The translations under genes and the position numbers were made by a program. Positions 15,749 to 25,628 of a stretch of 64,000 nt of DNA are shown here, piece by piece. The stretch is from NCBI RefSeq assembly GCF_000295935.2, contig NZ_ALWO02000038.1:24349-88348 (forward strand), given 5' to 3'. The stretch's first letter is position 1, and every line of letters begins with the position of its first letter. The notes below the pieces were generated by a model. That model made no database searches. It was not told where the DNA came from and saw nothing but the letters and a program-made list of their open reading frames with translations. Origin of the DNA: Indibacter alkaliphilus LW1. GTDB taxonomy: Bacteria; Bacteroidota; Bacteroidia; Cytophagales; Cyclobacteriaceae.

Positions 15749-16783
15749 TCAAGTCAAGGGGTTATTTCTGTCTTTACTTTCTATTTCATTGGCCTTGCTG
15801 ACAATTTCTCTGATGATATTATCCAATTCAATGGCCGAATTGAGCACATGATCCAAAAACTCATGCTTTTCCTCATCGCTTAGGTTATTGTGTTTGATCA
15901 GGTCAATCAGGCCCATCATCCTCGCAAGTGGAGCCCTGACTATGTGCGACTGAATCCATGCGATTTCCTGTAGTCTCTGATTCTGTTCTTCAATTGCCTT
16001 CAGGTAGGTGATTTTCAGAGTAATGTCATTGGCTACAATCAATCTTGCTTTCCTACTTTCAAAGTCAATGATATTGGAATGTATTTCTACCGAGATGGGA
16101 CTTCCATCTTTTTTAATGTGTTCATAGATACCCATGAAAACACTTTTGTGTTCTTTGTTCCCGGTCTTGGCAAGCGTTTCTTTGATTTGATTGGTTTCCT
16201 CAGGTCTTCGGATTTGAAAAATATCCATCTTTAAAAATTCCTCTTTGGAATAGCCATAAGTTTTTTCTGTAGCCTTATTGACCTTCAAGAACATGAAAGT
16301 TTCCTCATCGAAAACCCACATGGGCTGGGGACTAAGCTCAAATAGTTCTGCGTAACGTTTTTCAGATAAATGGATCCGCTTGAGGTTTTTGTGTCTTTCA
16401 ATGTTATAAGTGATTGCTTTGTGTATAGTTGTCGGGTTGAGCTCGTCTTTCAACAAATAGTCAGAAACACCCAAAGCCAGACTTTTTAAAGCAAAATTTG
16501 CATCTGTATATCCTGTCAGAACGATGACGGGAATATCTCCTGCCATTTTTAGGATATCCTCAATCAGATTCTCTCCTTCCCGGTCAGGCAAGCTGAGGTC
16601 CAAGAGAAGGACATCCCAATCAGTTCGATTATCTTTAAATAGATTTTTGACTTCTTTAAAGCTTTGGCAATGCTTGATGTTTGGATCAAGTATCATTTCT
16701 TGCAGATAATCTTCTACAAGTAAAAAATCTCCCAGATTGTCTTCAATTACAAGGATTTGATACTTAAAAACATCTTTTTTCAT
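15749..16783 (-). CDS. Response regulator with PAS domain and kinase-like DHp, no ATPase
   Basis: 344 residues. REC domain at 8-125 with acidic pocket (VIEDNLGD), phospho-acceptor Asp in LLLDLSLPDREG, and lysine in YLLKDE. A PAS domain follows (about 145-265: RYAELFELSPQPMWVF to DITLKITYLKAI). The last 70 residues are a dimerisation/phospho-acceptor-like helix pair with IQSHIVRAPLARMMGLIDLI, which resembles a HisKA motif and keeps the His. No HATPase domain follows: the protein ends 50 residues later. It could pass or store phosphate, or dimerise with the large kinases nearby. It is last in the run of minus-strand signalling genes, 5 nt after the REC gene upstream. Confidence 0.88.
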   Translation of the reverse strand: MKKDVFKYQILVIEDNLGDFLLVEDYLQEMILDPNIKHCQSFKEVKNLFKDNRTDWDVLLLDLSLPDREGENLIEDILKMAGDIPVIVLTGYTDANFALKSLALGVSDYLLKDELNPTTIHKAITYNIERHKNLKRIHLSEKRYAELFELSPQPMWVFDEETFMFLKVNKATEKTYGYSKEEFLKMDIFQIRRPEETNQIKETLAKTGNKEHKSVFMGIYEHIKKDGSPISVEIHSNIIDFESRKARLIVANDITLKITYLKAIEEQNQRLQEIAWIQSHIVRAPLARMMGLIDLIKHNNLSDEEKHEFLDHVLNSAIELDNIIREIVSKANEIESKDRNNPLT

Positions 16784-16788
16784 TTTTT

Positions 16789-17220
16789 TTAAGCTTTTGG
16801 AAGGCTTGCTGTTTGAAGCCAGAAATCTTCTACGCTAGCCATTGCTTCCTGAAATTGGTCAACCTCTACGGGTTTGGTAATAAAGCTATTGGCATAGTTC
16901 CGATAGGATGTCATGATATCTTTTTTGGAAGAGGATGTGGTCAGCATCAAGATGGGGATATGTTTATATTTATCATCTGATTTTAATGTTTGAAGCACTT
17001 CATTTCCACTTCTTTTGGGTAAGTTGATGTCAAGCAGTATCAGATCCGGCTCTTCAGCGTCCTTGAACTGATTGTTTTTATATACAAAGTCCAAAGCTTC
17101 CTGACCATCCCTAGCAATGCTTAATTTACTGTAAATTTTTCTTTCATCCATTGCTTCTTTCGTAAGCAGGATGTCTCCCTCATTATCTTCAACCAGTAGG
17201 ATATGTATTGGCCTTTTCAT
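16789..17220 (-). CDS. Single-domain response regulator (Rcp1-like)
   Basis: 143 residues from ATG 17220; the frame is open further up to 17301, inside the end of the CheB-CheR kinase gene. One REC domain: ILLVEDNEGD with the acidic pair, DLILLDINLPKRSG with the phospho-acceptor Asp, LTTSSSKKD with the switch Thr/Ser, and FITKPVEVDQF with the conserved Lys. There is no output domain. EDNEGDI...DINLPK is typical of Rcp1-type partners of bacteriophytochrome-like kinases. It is 17 nt downstream of the 1728-residue kinase stop, most likely its direct phosphate acceptor. Confidence 0.92.
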   Translation of the reverse strand: MKRPIHILLVEDNEGDILLTKEAMDERKIYSKLSIARDGQEALDFVYKNNQFKDAEEPDLILLDINLPKRSGNEVLQTLKSDDKYKHIPILMLTTSSSKKDIMTSYRNYANSFITKPVEVDQFQEAMASVEDFWLQTASLPKA

Positions 17221-17237
17221 AAGTGTGTTAGCTTTTT

Positions 17238-20200
17238 TTACATTGATTTTGGTAAAGTAAAGTAGAAGGTGGACCCCAGTCCTGGCATGCTCTCCAGCCA
17301 CACTTTACCTCCCAGATTGTCTACTATTTTTTTGACAATGGCCAAGCCCATACCTGTGCCTGAAAATTGATTATTGTGGTGCAGACGTTGAAATATAACA
17401 AATATTTTCTCAAAAAAATCAGACTCTATCCCTATTCCATTGTCTTGTATGGCTATTTCCCAACAATTATTTCTATCTACACACTTTACATTGATTTCAG
17501 GAGGAGTGTCGTTTTTCCTGTATTTCAGCCCATTACCAATGAGGTTTTGGAAGAGTTGTAGAATAGGTGTCTTGTATCCTTTTATTTTGGGAAGATCATG
17601 GGTTTTTATTTGTGCTTTTGACTCTTCAATGGTTTGTCTGTACAGCTGGCATACTTCTTCCACAATTTCATTTAAATCAATCTCGCTGAGTTCATCCTCA
17701 TGTTTACCCACTCTTGAAAAATCCAGTAGGTCCAAAATGATGCTGCGCATTCTTCTGGCGCCATCGACTGCATAATGAATGTATTGTTTCCCTTTCTCAT
17801 CCAGGATTCCTTCGTACCTTTTTTCGAGTTGGGTGAGGAAACTGGAAACCATTCTCAGCGGTTCCTGAAGGTCATGTGAAGCCACGTAGGCAAATTGCTC
17901 CAATTCTGAATTAGAAAGAGCCAGTTCTTTTGCATGATTTTCCAGCTGTTCGTTCAGTTGTACAAGAGAGTTTTCAAAATCCTTTCTTTGGGTGATATCC
18001 TGAATGGCACCAATTACCCGGAGGGCTTTGTTTTTTTTATCTCTGATGATCAAAGCTTTGTTGGAGACGAAAATATACTTGCCATCAGCTTTTAAAAACC
18101 TGTGCTCATAGCGCCAATTGGTCTGATCGCTTTTAAGGGCCTTTTCTGCACTTTTTAAGAGGTCATTGATTTCCGAGGGATGCAGTCTATGTTTTACTTG
18201 TTGCACTTGATTCATGTCTGCCAAATCTTCAATTTCTCCGAAAAGAGAAGCGAAATTTTCACCCCATAGTACTGCACCTGTCTTAACATCCCAATCCCAA
18301 ATCACATCAGAGGTAGCTTGTGTGGCCAGCTTGAAGCGCTGATTGCTTTCCTGGATTTTCTTTTCAATCTTTTTTCTTTCAGTCACATCCTGCACTGTAC
18401 CATACATTCTAATGACTTTGCCTTGCCTGTTTTTTTCACAATAGCCATATTCTTCCAAAATTCTTCTTTCTCCTGATGGAGTAATAATACCATATTCAAT
18501 GTGGAATGGCTTTCCTTTTTCTTTGGCCTCTTGCCCAGTGGAGATATACATTTCTTTGTCTTCGGGTACTACCATGTGGAGAAAAGAGGTGAGCTTTTTG
18601 TCAAGCTTGTCTTTATCCACTCCATAGACATTGTAAAGGGCATCAGTCCAAGTCAAATCATCATTTTCAAAGTCATAATTCCAGCTGCCCATTTTGGCCA
18701 ATTTTTGGGCATCAGCCATCAGTGCTTCCGAGGCTCTCACTTTTTCCTCAGCTTTTTTGATCTCTCGGGCATCCTTGGCTACACAAAACATCATTTGTAT
18801 GTCATCCTCCCACCTGGCAGACCAGATAAAAGGGATTGATTCTCCATTTTTTCTTCTATACCTGTTCTCAAAATTAGTAAAGGCATTTCCTTTCATGATC
18901 ATTTCAGCAGCTTCTTCGGTTTTGGTAATGTCTTCTTCTACCACAAAATTCATAAAGGCTTTGCCTTCCAGCTCCTCAGGTGAATATCCCAAAAGCAACT
19001 CACAAGCTTTACTTACTTTGATGAAATTACCCTGTGAATCAATGGTACAGATCATATCCATGGAGGAGTCCAGGATCTTTTTTAATTCTGCCTCACTTTT
19101 TTTAAGGGCTTCTTTAATCTTGATTTGTGGACTTATATCAATGTCAAAAAGAAAGAATTCTTTTTCCCCGACCGAGGTTTCGATAATAGTAATGTTGGAT
19201 AAAACCGGTGTAATCTCTCCATTTTTGTGGATATAGTTGAATTCTTCTGCGGGTTGTGATTTTTTTGTCTTGATGAGCCGCCCCATGGCCTCCTCGAAAA
19301 CCTGTCTCTTTTCCTTTGGAATAATGATGTCGAAAATATTTTTACCCAATACCTCTTCTTCAGAAAATCCATACAGCTTTTCACTGGCCTTGTTCCAAAA
19401 CTTGATTTTCCCATCTTTATCAAAACCCTTAGCTGAGAGGTTATTGACGTTGTCAAATAAATTTTTGAAATCCTGCTCCCTTTTCTCTAAGGCTAGCTGG
19501 GAAAGCTTTTCTGTCGTGATGTCAAGTACTATGGTATTCCAGATTACAGAATCATCGTCCAGTTTCGAAGGTTTTCCGAATCCTCTATGCCATCTTAGCC
19601 CCAGTTTGGGATGCATAACCCTCCATTCAAAATTCCAGTTTGACAGAGATTTTGCGGAGGCCTGAATACTTTCTGATAAGCCTGTGGCATCTTCCTCTAA
19701 GACTTTTGACCAGATTTTGGAAGTATCATCCATAGCGGCCTGGGCTTCGAGTCCCCACAACTTTCTGGATCCCTCATTTAAGAAAAGAACCTTGTCCTTA
19801 CCTTCAGGGTTGAGCTTATATTGAAAAATGGCTAAAGGGAGGTTTTCAGTAACTGCGTCTAGCTGTGTTTGTTGTTTTTTGAGTTCTGTGATGTTGAGCA
19901 GGGAAAGAGAAATGCCCCTAACTTTGCCTTCGGAAAACAATACAGGTGTGTAACTTGCTTTGAACCAATTATTTATGCCGTTTTTGTCTAAAAATATTTT
20001 TTCTGCCTGAAATTTTTCTCCCTTTAATGTTTGCTTAAAATTACTTATAAATTCCTCGACTTTTCCAGAAGGGAAATAGTCCACGATGGATTCTCCTGAT
20101 TGGATTTGCTTTCCACTCAACTCTTCAAAAATCAGTTTTGCCTGATCATTGAACCTAATGATTCTGTAAGAGGGATCTACCAGGACAAATGCCTGCAGGT

Positions 20201-22424
20201 CATTGTTAAGCAGAGCAATGTTATTGGCCTCTGCTTCCTGTAGGTTCTTTTCTTTTTTCTCCAGCTCTTCGTAGGTAGACTTCAGCTCTGCATAAGTGAT
20301 TTGGATTTCTTCATTGGTACTTTGAAGTTCTTCATTGCTGGTTTCCAATTCCTCATTGCTTGATTGCAGTTCTTCATTGGTACTCTGAAGCTCCTCATTG
20401 AGAGATTGTAATTCCTCGTTGCTGGTTTCAATTTCCTCTATGTAGGTCTGTAAATGTTCTTTGGTCGCTGCCAGTTCATTTTCCAACTCTTCGATTCTCT
20501 GATTGATGATGTCATCTTCCTTGACAGCCTGTCCTTTTGCCAAAAAGCCTTCTATATCCAGTTTTTCAAAAGTAACCAAATAGAGCTCTTCCATGGTGTT
20601 GGAAGAAATCAAAGGCTTGACATGCAGCCTAACATAATACGGCTGATCAAATAGGGTGAATTTTTTGATCGGACTCCTGACGACAATTCTGTCATTGATG
20701 GCTTTGTTGAGTACTGCCCTCAATTCAATCTGCAATTCTGGATTGATCATTTTGATCAGGTTGACCTGAATATTGCCTGAGCTCAGCCCCATAAATAACC
20801 TGACATCACCACCTACCTCCTGTATGTCAAAGCTCTCGTTGACGACCACATAGGGGTGTTCATAAGTCTTATACAAGGTCTCCTTGACCATTTCTGAAAT
20901 GCTCAGTTCCTTGTTTTCTTTTTTGGGTTTTGCAGCAGGAAAGTTTTGGGATTGGGCTTTGAATGCAGAGAATTTGATGGTGTGGAGGTTTCCTCCTCTT
21001 TTTCTCCGGTAGATTTTATTTTTAGGGTCAATGCTGGTAAATAGATCATTGAATTGGCCCACAGTTTCTGATTTTCCTAAAAAGAGGTTACCGTCCTGAT
21101 TCAGAGCATAATGAAAAATAGGGATTACTTGTTGCTGAAGGGCAGCATTGAAATAAATGAGGAGGTTTCTACAGGAGATCAGGTCCAGCTTGAGAAAGGG
21201 AGGGTTTTTGATCAGGTCATGCCGGGAAAACAAAACCAAAGACTGAAGGGATTTGATGATTTCGTATCCTTCTCCATTTCTGACAAAATACCTTTCGAGT
21301 ATGTCCTCTGGGAGATTTTCCACCGTCTCTGCCGGATAAATTCCTTTTCTGGCAAAAGTGACAGCCCTATTATCTATGTCCGTGGCGAAAATTTGGATTT
21401 TATATTGATTCAGTCTGTTTTTGAGAATCTTTTGGAGTAAGATCGCTATAGAATAAGCTTCCTCTCCAGTAGAGCAGCCTGGTACCCAAATTCTGATGGC
21501 ATCCTGTGGAGACTTTCCGGAAATTATTTTTTCCAAATGGGCTTCTAAGGCTTGAAAAGCATCTTTATCTCTAAAAAATTTGGTGACTCCTATCAGAATC
21601 ATTTTAAACATTTCTTCAGCTTCTCTGGGATGAGTTTCCAAGACTTTGATATACTCATCCAGATTTTTGACCTGGAGATGATTCATTCTTTTCTCCAATC
21701 TCCTTCCGATCGTGGCTGACTTATAATTGGAGAAGTCAGTACCGGTATTCTTTCCGAGAATACCCATGATTTTGCCTATTGCAGTTAAGCTGTCCTGGTC
21801 AGGAGCTTTTTTCACAGAAAGAGAATCATTGAAGTAATCCAGAATCTCTTCGCCGATCCGTATAGGTGAAAGTACGGCATCGACCATTCCTGTTTCTATT
21901 GCTGCCAATGGCATCCCGTCATATTTGGCAGTGGCGGGTTCTTGGGCGATGATATATGCTCCTGAATTCTTTAGGCTTTTAACACCCGCTGCGCCATCGG
22001 ATCCTGTTCCGGAAAGTATTATGCCCACTATATGATTGCACTCTACTTCAGCAAGTGACCTGAACAGCACATCTACGGATGGTTTTGGTCCATAAGAAAA
22101 CTCCGGTTTCTGGAGCTGCATGCCAGTCTGGGTGAGCGTGATTTCGCTGTCAGGTGGGGTAATGTAAACCGTGAATGGTTGAGGGATTTTGCCATGCTCT
22201 GCTTCAGTCACAGAAAGTGAAGTGCCTTTACTGAGTAACTGAACCAACATACTTTTATGCGTGGGGCTAAGGTGCTGCGCAATGATGATGGCAGTATTTT
22301 CTAAAGGTGGTAAATGCGATAAAAATTCCTGAAGTGCTTCCAAACCTCCTGCTGATGCTCCAATTGCAATGATATTCAGTTTTCTAAAGTTTTTTAAAAT
22401 AGGCTTGATCTCAGGTGGGTTCAT
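17238..22424 (-). CDS. CheB-CheR-PAS hybrid sensor histidine kinase (1728 aa)
   Basis: Large soluble kinase without membrane helices. Domains in order: CheB methylesterase (13-190) with the full triad, S24 in GASAGG, H51 in AQHLS and D143 in LSGTGSDGA; CheR methyltransferase (about 215-490) with PGCSTGEEAYS; a PAS-like segment (about 525-640); a coiled coil (about 655-745) built from near-identical heptads of the NEELQS type; six further PAS domains (about 750-1480); HisKA with FAYVASHDLQEPLRM; HATPase with DNGIGI and GTGMGLAIV. CheB and CheR modules normally demethylate and methylate chemoreceptors; here they sit with no receptor gene in the window, so their target is open. Followed by a single-domain REC protein, its probable partner. 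Confidence 0.93.
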   Translation of the reverse strand: MNPPEIKPILKNFRKLNIIAIGASAGGLEALQEFLSHLPPLENTAIIIAQHLSPTHKSMLVQLLSKGTSLSVTEAEHGKIPQPFTVYITPPDSEITLTQTGMQLQKPEFSYGPKPSVDVLFRSLAEVECNHIVGIILSGTGSDGAAGVKSLKNSGAYIIAQEPATAKYDGMPLAAIETGMVDAVLSPIRIGEEILDYFNDSLSVKKAPDQDSLTAIGKIMGILGKNTGTDFSNYKSATIGRRLEKRMNHLQVKNLDEYIKVLETHPREAEEMFKMILIGVTKFFRDKDAFQALEAHLEKIISGKSPQDAIRIWVPGCSTGEEAYSIAILLQKILKNRLNQYKIQIFATDIDNRAVTFARKGIYPAETVENLPEDILERYFVRNGEGYEIIKSLQSLVLFSRHDLIKNPPFLKLDLISCRNLLIYFNAALQQQVIPIFHYALNQDGNLFLGKSETVGQFNDLFTSIDPKNKIYRRKRGGNLHTIKFSAFKAQSQNFPAAKPKKENKELSISEMVKETLYKTYEHPYVVVNESFDIQEVGGDVRLFMGLSSGNIQVNLIKMINPELQIELRAVLNKAINDRIVVRSPIKKFTLFDQPYYVRLHVKPLISSNTMEELYLVTFEKLDIEGFLAKGQAVKEDDIINQRIEELENELAATKEHLQTYIEEIETSNEELQSLNEELQSTNEELQSSNEELETSNEELQSTNEEIQITYAELKSTYEELEKKEKNLQEAEANNIALLNNDLQAFVLVDPSYRIIRFNDQAKLIFEELSGKQIQSGESIVDYFPSGKVEEFISNFKQTLKGEKFQAEKIFLDKNGINNWFKASYTPVLFSEGKVRGISLSLLNITELKKQQTQLDAVTENLPLAIFQYKLNPEGKDKVLFLNEGSRKLWGLEAQAAMDDTSKIWSKVLEEDATGLSESIQASAKSLSNWNFEWRVMHPKLGLRWHRGFGKPSKLDDDSVIWNTIVLDITTEKLSQLALEKREQDFKNLFDNVNNLSAKGFDKDGKIKFWNKASEKLYGFSEEEVLGKNIFDIIIPKEKRQVFEEAMGRLIKTKKSQPAEEFNYIHKNGEITPVLSNITIIETSVGEKEFFLFDIDISPQIKIKEALKKSEAELKKILDSSMDMICTIDSQGNFIKVSKACELLLGYSPEELEGKAFMNFVVEEDITKTEEAAEMIMKGNAFTNFENRYRRKNGESIPFIWSARWEDDIQMMFCVAKDAREIKKAEEKVRASEALMADAQKLAKMGSWNYDFENDDLTWTDALYNVYGVDKDKLDKKLTSFLHMVVPEDKEMYISTGQEAKEKGKPFHIEYGIITPSGERRILEEYGYCEKNRQGKVIRMYGTVQDVTERKKIEKKIQESNQRFKLATQATSDVIWDWDVKTGAVLWGENFASLFGEIEDLADMNQVQQVKHRLHPSEINDLLKSAEKALKSDQTNWRYEHRFLKADGKYIFVSNKALIIRDKKNKALRVIGAIQDITQRKDFENSLVQLNEQLENHAKELALSNSELEQFAYVASHDLQEPLRMVSSFLTQLEKRYEGILDEKGKQYIHYAVDGARRMRSIILDLLDFSRVGKHEDELSEIDLNEIVEEVCQLYRQTIEESKAQIKTHDLPKIKGYKTPILQLFQNLIGNGLKYRKNDTPPEINVKCVDRNNCWEIAIQDNGIGIESDFFEKIFVIFQRLHHNNQFSGTGMGLAIVKKIVDNLGGKVWLESMPGLGSTFYFTLPKSM
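20255..20450 (-). repeat. Heptad-repeat coding stretch (NEELQS repeats)
   Basis: Short internal repeat encoding a coiled coil in the 1728-residue kinase. The unit is a 7-residue NEELQST/S or NEELETS module, repeated about eight times. The + strand shows recurring CTTCATTGGTACT and TTCCTCATTGCT words. Repeat length can vary by slippage without a frame change only in multiples of 21 nt. Confidence 0.8.
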
Positions 22425-22536
22425 GGTGAATGAGAAGTCTCATGATTTAGTATTGGGCAACTATAAAAGCTTCCTCGGCTTTATTTTATCCCAAATTAGC
22501 AATTCTTTTAAGAAATGAAATGATTGCCAAATATTA

Positions 22537-23878
22537 TTACTTTGGTAAGGTGAAATAAAAAGTACTCCCCTTATTTTCCTCTGATTCAACCCATATTTTT
22601 CCTTTATTGTTTTGTAGTATTTTTTGAACAATGGATAATCCCAAGCCTGTTCCGGAGTACTCACTTTTATTGTGGAGCCTCTGGAAAAGTGCAAAAATCT
22701 TTTCATGAAAATCTGGGTGAATACCTATTCCATTATCCGAAACAGAAAATTGATAGGAGGATTCACTTTCAGTACAAGCAACATGAATCAGAGGAGGAGT
22801 ATCTGTTTTGGAATATTTGAGGGCATTTCCGATTAAGTTTTGAAATATCTGAGCCATGGAAATCTTATACATGAATATTGTTGGTAAGCTGATATATTCA
22901 ATTTTTGCTGATTTGGCATCTATTTCTGTTTGGTGATACTTTAATACTTCAGGTAAAAGCTCATTTAAATCAATCATTTCTTTTTCTACATCCGTTCTAC
23001 CTTACCCTTGAAAACTCCAGTAAGTCCAAGATGATAGATTTCATTCTTTTAGCTCCGTCTACCGCAAAAAAGATATATTGATGGGCTTTTTCGTCAAGTT
23101 TACCGGAATATTTCCTTTCCAGTTGGGTAAGAAATGAAGTAATCATCCTCAAAGGTTCCTGAAGATCGTGCGATGCTGTGTAGGCAAAAGATTCCAATTC
23201 GTAATTCTTGGTTTCCAATGCTACAAGTGCTTCCTGCAATTCTGTTTTTTGGAAATCCAGTTCCTTGCTGATTTTCTTTTCCTGATTCAGGCTTTGTTCG
23301 ATTCCATTGAAGACCAAAGGGATCATCGCAGAACACAAAAAACTTAAAAATACCAAATTGGAACTCAAGGCAATCCAGCGAGTGGAGTTATAGTTTAATT
23401 CTCCCCAATACAATATTTCCAAGGGGATCAATAAGGCAACAATAATACAGATGATCAAATTGATAATGGAGGGGACGAAGGCATTTTTGTTTTCGTAAAT
23501 GATGGTACAGAAAAAACAAATTCCTAAAAGAAACAACAGACCAGGTCCCAAAGGACCGTAAAGAATCAAAAGGCTGATAGAGATGAAATAAATGCAGAAA
23601 ACAAAAAGGAACTTTCTTACACTGAGCGAGAGATTTTTCATCAGACCAATCAAGGCTATGATCGAAAGTGAGAAGAGGTCAATTCCCATTAAAAGGTAAT
23701 TCTGTTCTGCTATACTATAAATAAGAGCGGGGACAAGGGCGATAGTAGCAAATGGTAAAGTATAAATAATGGTATTGGTAAAAAGTAGGTTTTTCCAATA
23801 AGTTACACTTTTGTCCGGATTGCTTACATTGAAAATATTCCTTAATACTCTGTTTTTATAGGCTTTCCACAATGACAT
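22537..23878 (-). pseudogene. Membrane sensor histidine kinase broken by a +1 frameshift
   Basis: Two frames together make one kinase. 23878 to 22997 encodes an N-terminal membrane region (six or so hydrophobic segments, about 30-190) and HisKA with FAYTASHDLQEPLRM, ending abruptly at LLEFSRVR-stop. The second frame, open down to 22537, gives HATPase with DNGIGI and GTGLGLSIV. Removing one base near 23002 (GTAAGG to GTAGG) joins them as FSRVGRTDVEKEMIDLNELL, which lines up with FSRVGKHEDELSEIDLN in the 1728-residue kinase and YSRVGRFDGELKEIELN in the intact paralogue at 25629-26978. As read, the kinase lacks its ATPase. An assembly error is possible. The HATPase half could also start on its own at ATG 22977. 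Confidence 0.85.
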
Positions 23879-23989
23879 GTCTAAAATTTATTAAGTCCAA
23901 AGTTGTTGTAAATCTTAAAAATCCGAAATGATACGCTAAATATTTCTCTGAATATATAGAGAAGGATTCATTTTAAAAAGAAGGCCGGG

Positions 23990-25159
23990 TTAGTTCCGAA
24001 TGCTTAATTCCTTTTTGAAGATAAAAAAAGTTCCGAATAAAGGTCCCAAGCCCAAAATGATGAGCAAAAATTCAGTTTGTACAAATGCATGTATAAAATT
24101 AAGCAACTGAATGCTTACAATTGTAATCCCAAACCCTACGCAGTTGACAATGGTCAGGGCTGTTCCTTTCTGGTGCTGTGGGACATTCTGGGCAACCAAA
24201 GTGGAAAACATGGGCGAATCTGCTGTCACCACCATTCCCCAGAAGAGCATAAAAATCAACAAAATGTATGGGTAGGGTTGAAGGAAGAAAATCGGGGAGA
24301 TAAAGCAACAAATTCCTGAAAGACTCAGAGCTGTTCGTGAAATCAAAAGAGGCCTGATTGCGGAGGATAGCATTCCACCAAGCGCACAGCTTAAGCCTCC
24401 CACAGCGATAATCACAAAAGACCAAAAAGAAAGATCAAAGTTCATATCCTGCTTCAGTCCATAAGCTGAAAGGAAAACCGGGACAAATGCCCAAAATGCA
24501 TAGAGCTCCCACATATGGCCAAAATACCCAAAAGCCGCCTGACGGAAGCTCTTGACCTTAAAAACCCTGAAAAACAGGATAAGGTCAATGGCTTGGCCTT
24601 TGCTTCGAAAGGGACCATTTGGTACCAAGGTCAACATCAAAAGTCCACCAAATACCGCGAGCCCAGATGTAAGCTGTACCACCAGTGTCCAGTCCATTTC
24701 CCCGATGTAAGAACGTATAAAATGGGGAAAGGCAGTTCCTAAAACCAATGCTCCTACCAATAAGCCTAATGATTTTCCAAGGCCTTTTTGGAAGTAATCT
24801 GCTGCGATTTTCATCCCAACGGGATAAATTCCTGCCAAGAAGAAACCTGTTGCAAACCTTGAAAGGAGAATAAATTCCGAAGAGAGTCCTTCAAAACCCA
24901 GAGTGAAATTGAAGGCAGCAGCCAGCAATGAACTTAAAAAGAAGACCAAAGATGGAGGGAATTTATCTGCTATAGTGAAAATGGCAAATATCAATGTACC
25001 GGCAATAAATCCAAACTGGACTGAGGAGGTCAGGTTTCCAAGGAATTTTTCATCCAGACTCATGGCTGCAGCCAAATCGGGAAGGATTGCATTACCGGCA
25101 AACCAAAGCGAGGTACATAAGAATTGGGAAAGCACAATGATGGGCAGTATTCTTTTCAT
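23990..25159 (-). CDS. MFS transporter
   Basis: 389 residues with about twelve hydrophobic helices in two halves, and the usual signs of the major facilitator superfamily: an early LPDLAAAM segment, FATGFFLAGIYPVGMKIAADYF in the fourth and fifth helices, and a central cytoplasmic loop (about 185-205). It resembles a YnfM/NarK-distant nitrate- or drug-type group only loosely, so substrate cannot be named. It lies between two signalling genes in the same direction: 44 nt separate its start from the REC gene stop upstream, and 111 nt separate it from the frameshifted kinase downstream, so it may be co-transcribed with them. Confidence 0.85.
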   Translation of the reverse strand: MKRILPIIVLSQFLCTSLWFAGNAILPDLAAAMSLDEKFLGNLTSSVQFGFIAGTLIFAIFTIADKFPPSLVFFLSSLLAAAFNFTLGFEGLSSEFILLSRFATGFFLAGIYPVGMKIAADYFQKGLGKSLGLLVGALVLGTAFPHFIRSYIGEMDWTLVVQLTSGLAVFGGLLMLTLVPNGPFRSKGQAIDLILFFRVFKVKSFRQAAFGYFGHMWELYAFWAFVPVFLSAYGLKQDMNFDLSFWSFVIIAVGGLSCALGGMLSSAIRPLLISRTALSLSGICCFISPIFFLQPYPYILLIFMLFWGMVVTADSPMFSTLVAQNVPQHQKGTALTIVNCVGFGITIVSIQLLNFIHAFVQTEFLLIILGLGPLFGTFFIFKKELSIRN

Positions 25160-25202
25160 TGAATCTTGGCTTTGCTACAAAGTTGTGAAAGTAGAGAAAA
25201 TT

Positions 25203-25604
25203 TCAGGAATGTAGCTTTTCGAAAATCAATCTAAGGTGTTCTTCCTCCAAAGGCTTTGTGAAATAAAAATCAGCATTGTGTTTCTTTGCCATCAACTTGT
25301 CATTGTAGGAAGAGGAAGTTGTCAATATTGCTGTGGGAATAGTTCTCAGCTCAGGATCATTTTTAATGGTAGCAAGCACTTCCAAACCGCTTTTTTTAGG
25401 CATATTGATGTCCAAAAGTAACAAGTCCGGCTTGATGGAATGTTCATATTTGCCTTTGTGATACAAAAAATCAAGTGCAGCAGCACCGTCTTTGACTACA
25501 CTGAGCGGACAGTTGGCCATATGGTCCTCTATTATTTCCGAAGTGAGCAATATATCTCCCTCATTATCTTCAGCTAATAGAATATGAAGGTTGATTTCTC
25601 CCAT
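25203..25604 (-). CDS. Single-domain response regulator
   Basis: 133 residues, one REC domain and nothing else: ILLAEDNEGDILL with the acidic pocket, DLLLLDINMPKKSG with the phospho-acceptor Asp, ILTTSSSYND and FYFTKPLEEEH with the conserved Lys. It is close in sequence to the regulator at 16789-17220, so the two are paralogues. It starts 24 nt after the stop of the membrane kinase at 25629-26978 and is the likely acceptor of that kinase and of the 1467-residue kinase upstream. Confidence 0.92.
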   Translation of the reverse strand: MGEINLHILLAEDNEGDILLTSEIIEDHMANCPLSVVKDGAAALDFLYHKGKYEHSIKPDLLLLDINMPKKSGLEVLATIKNDPELRTIPTAILTTSSSYNDKLMAKKHNADFYFTKPLEEEHLRLIFEKLHS

Positions 25605-25628
25605 AATGAACTATTTGATCCCTCAATA

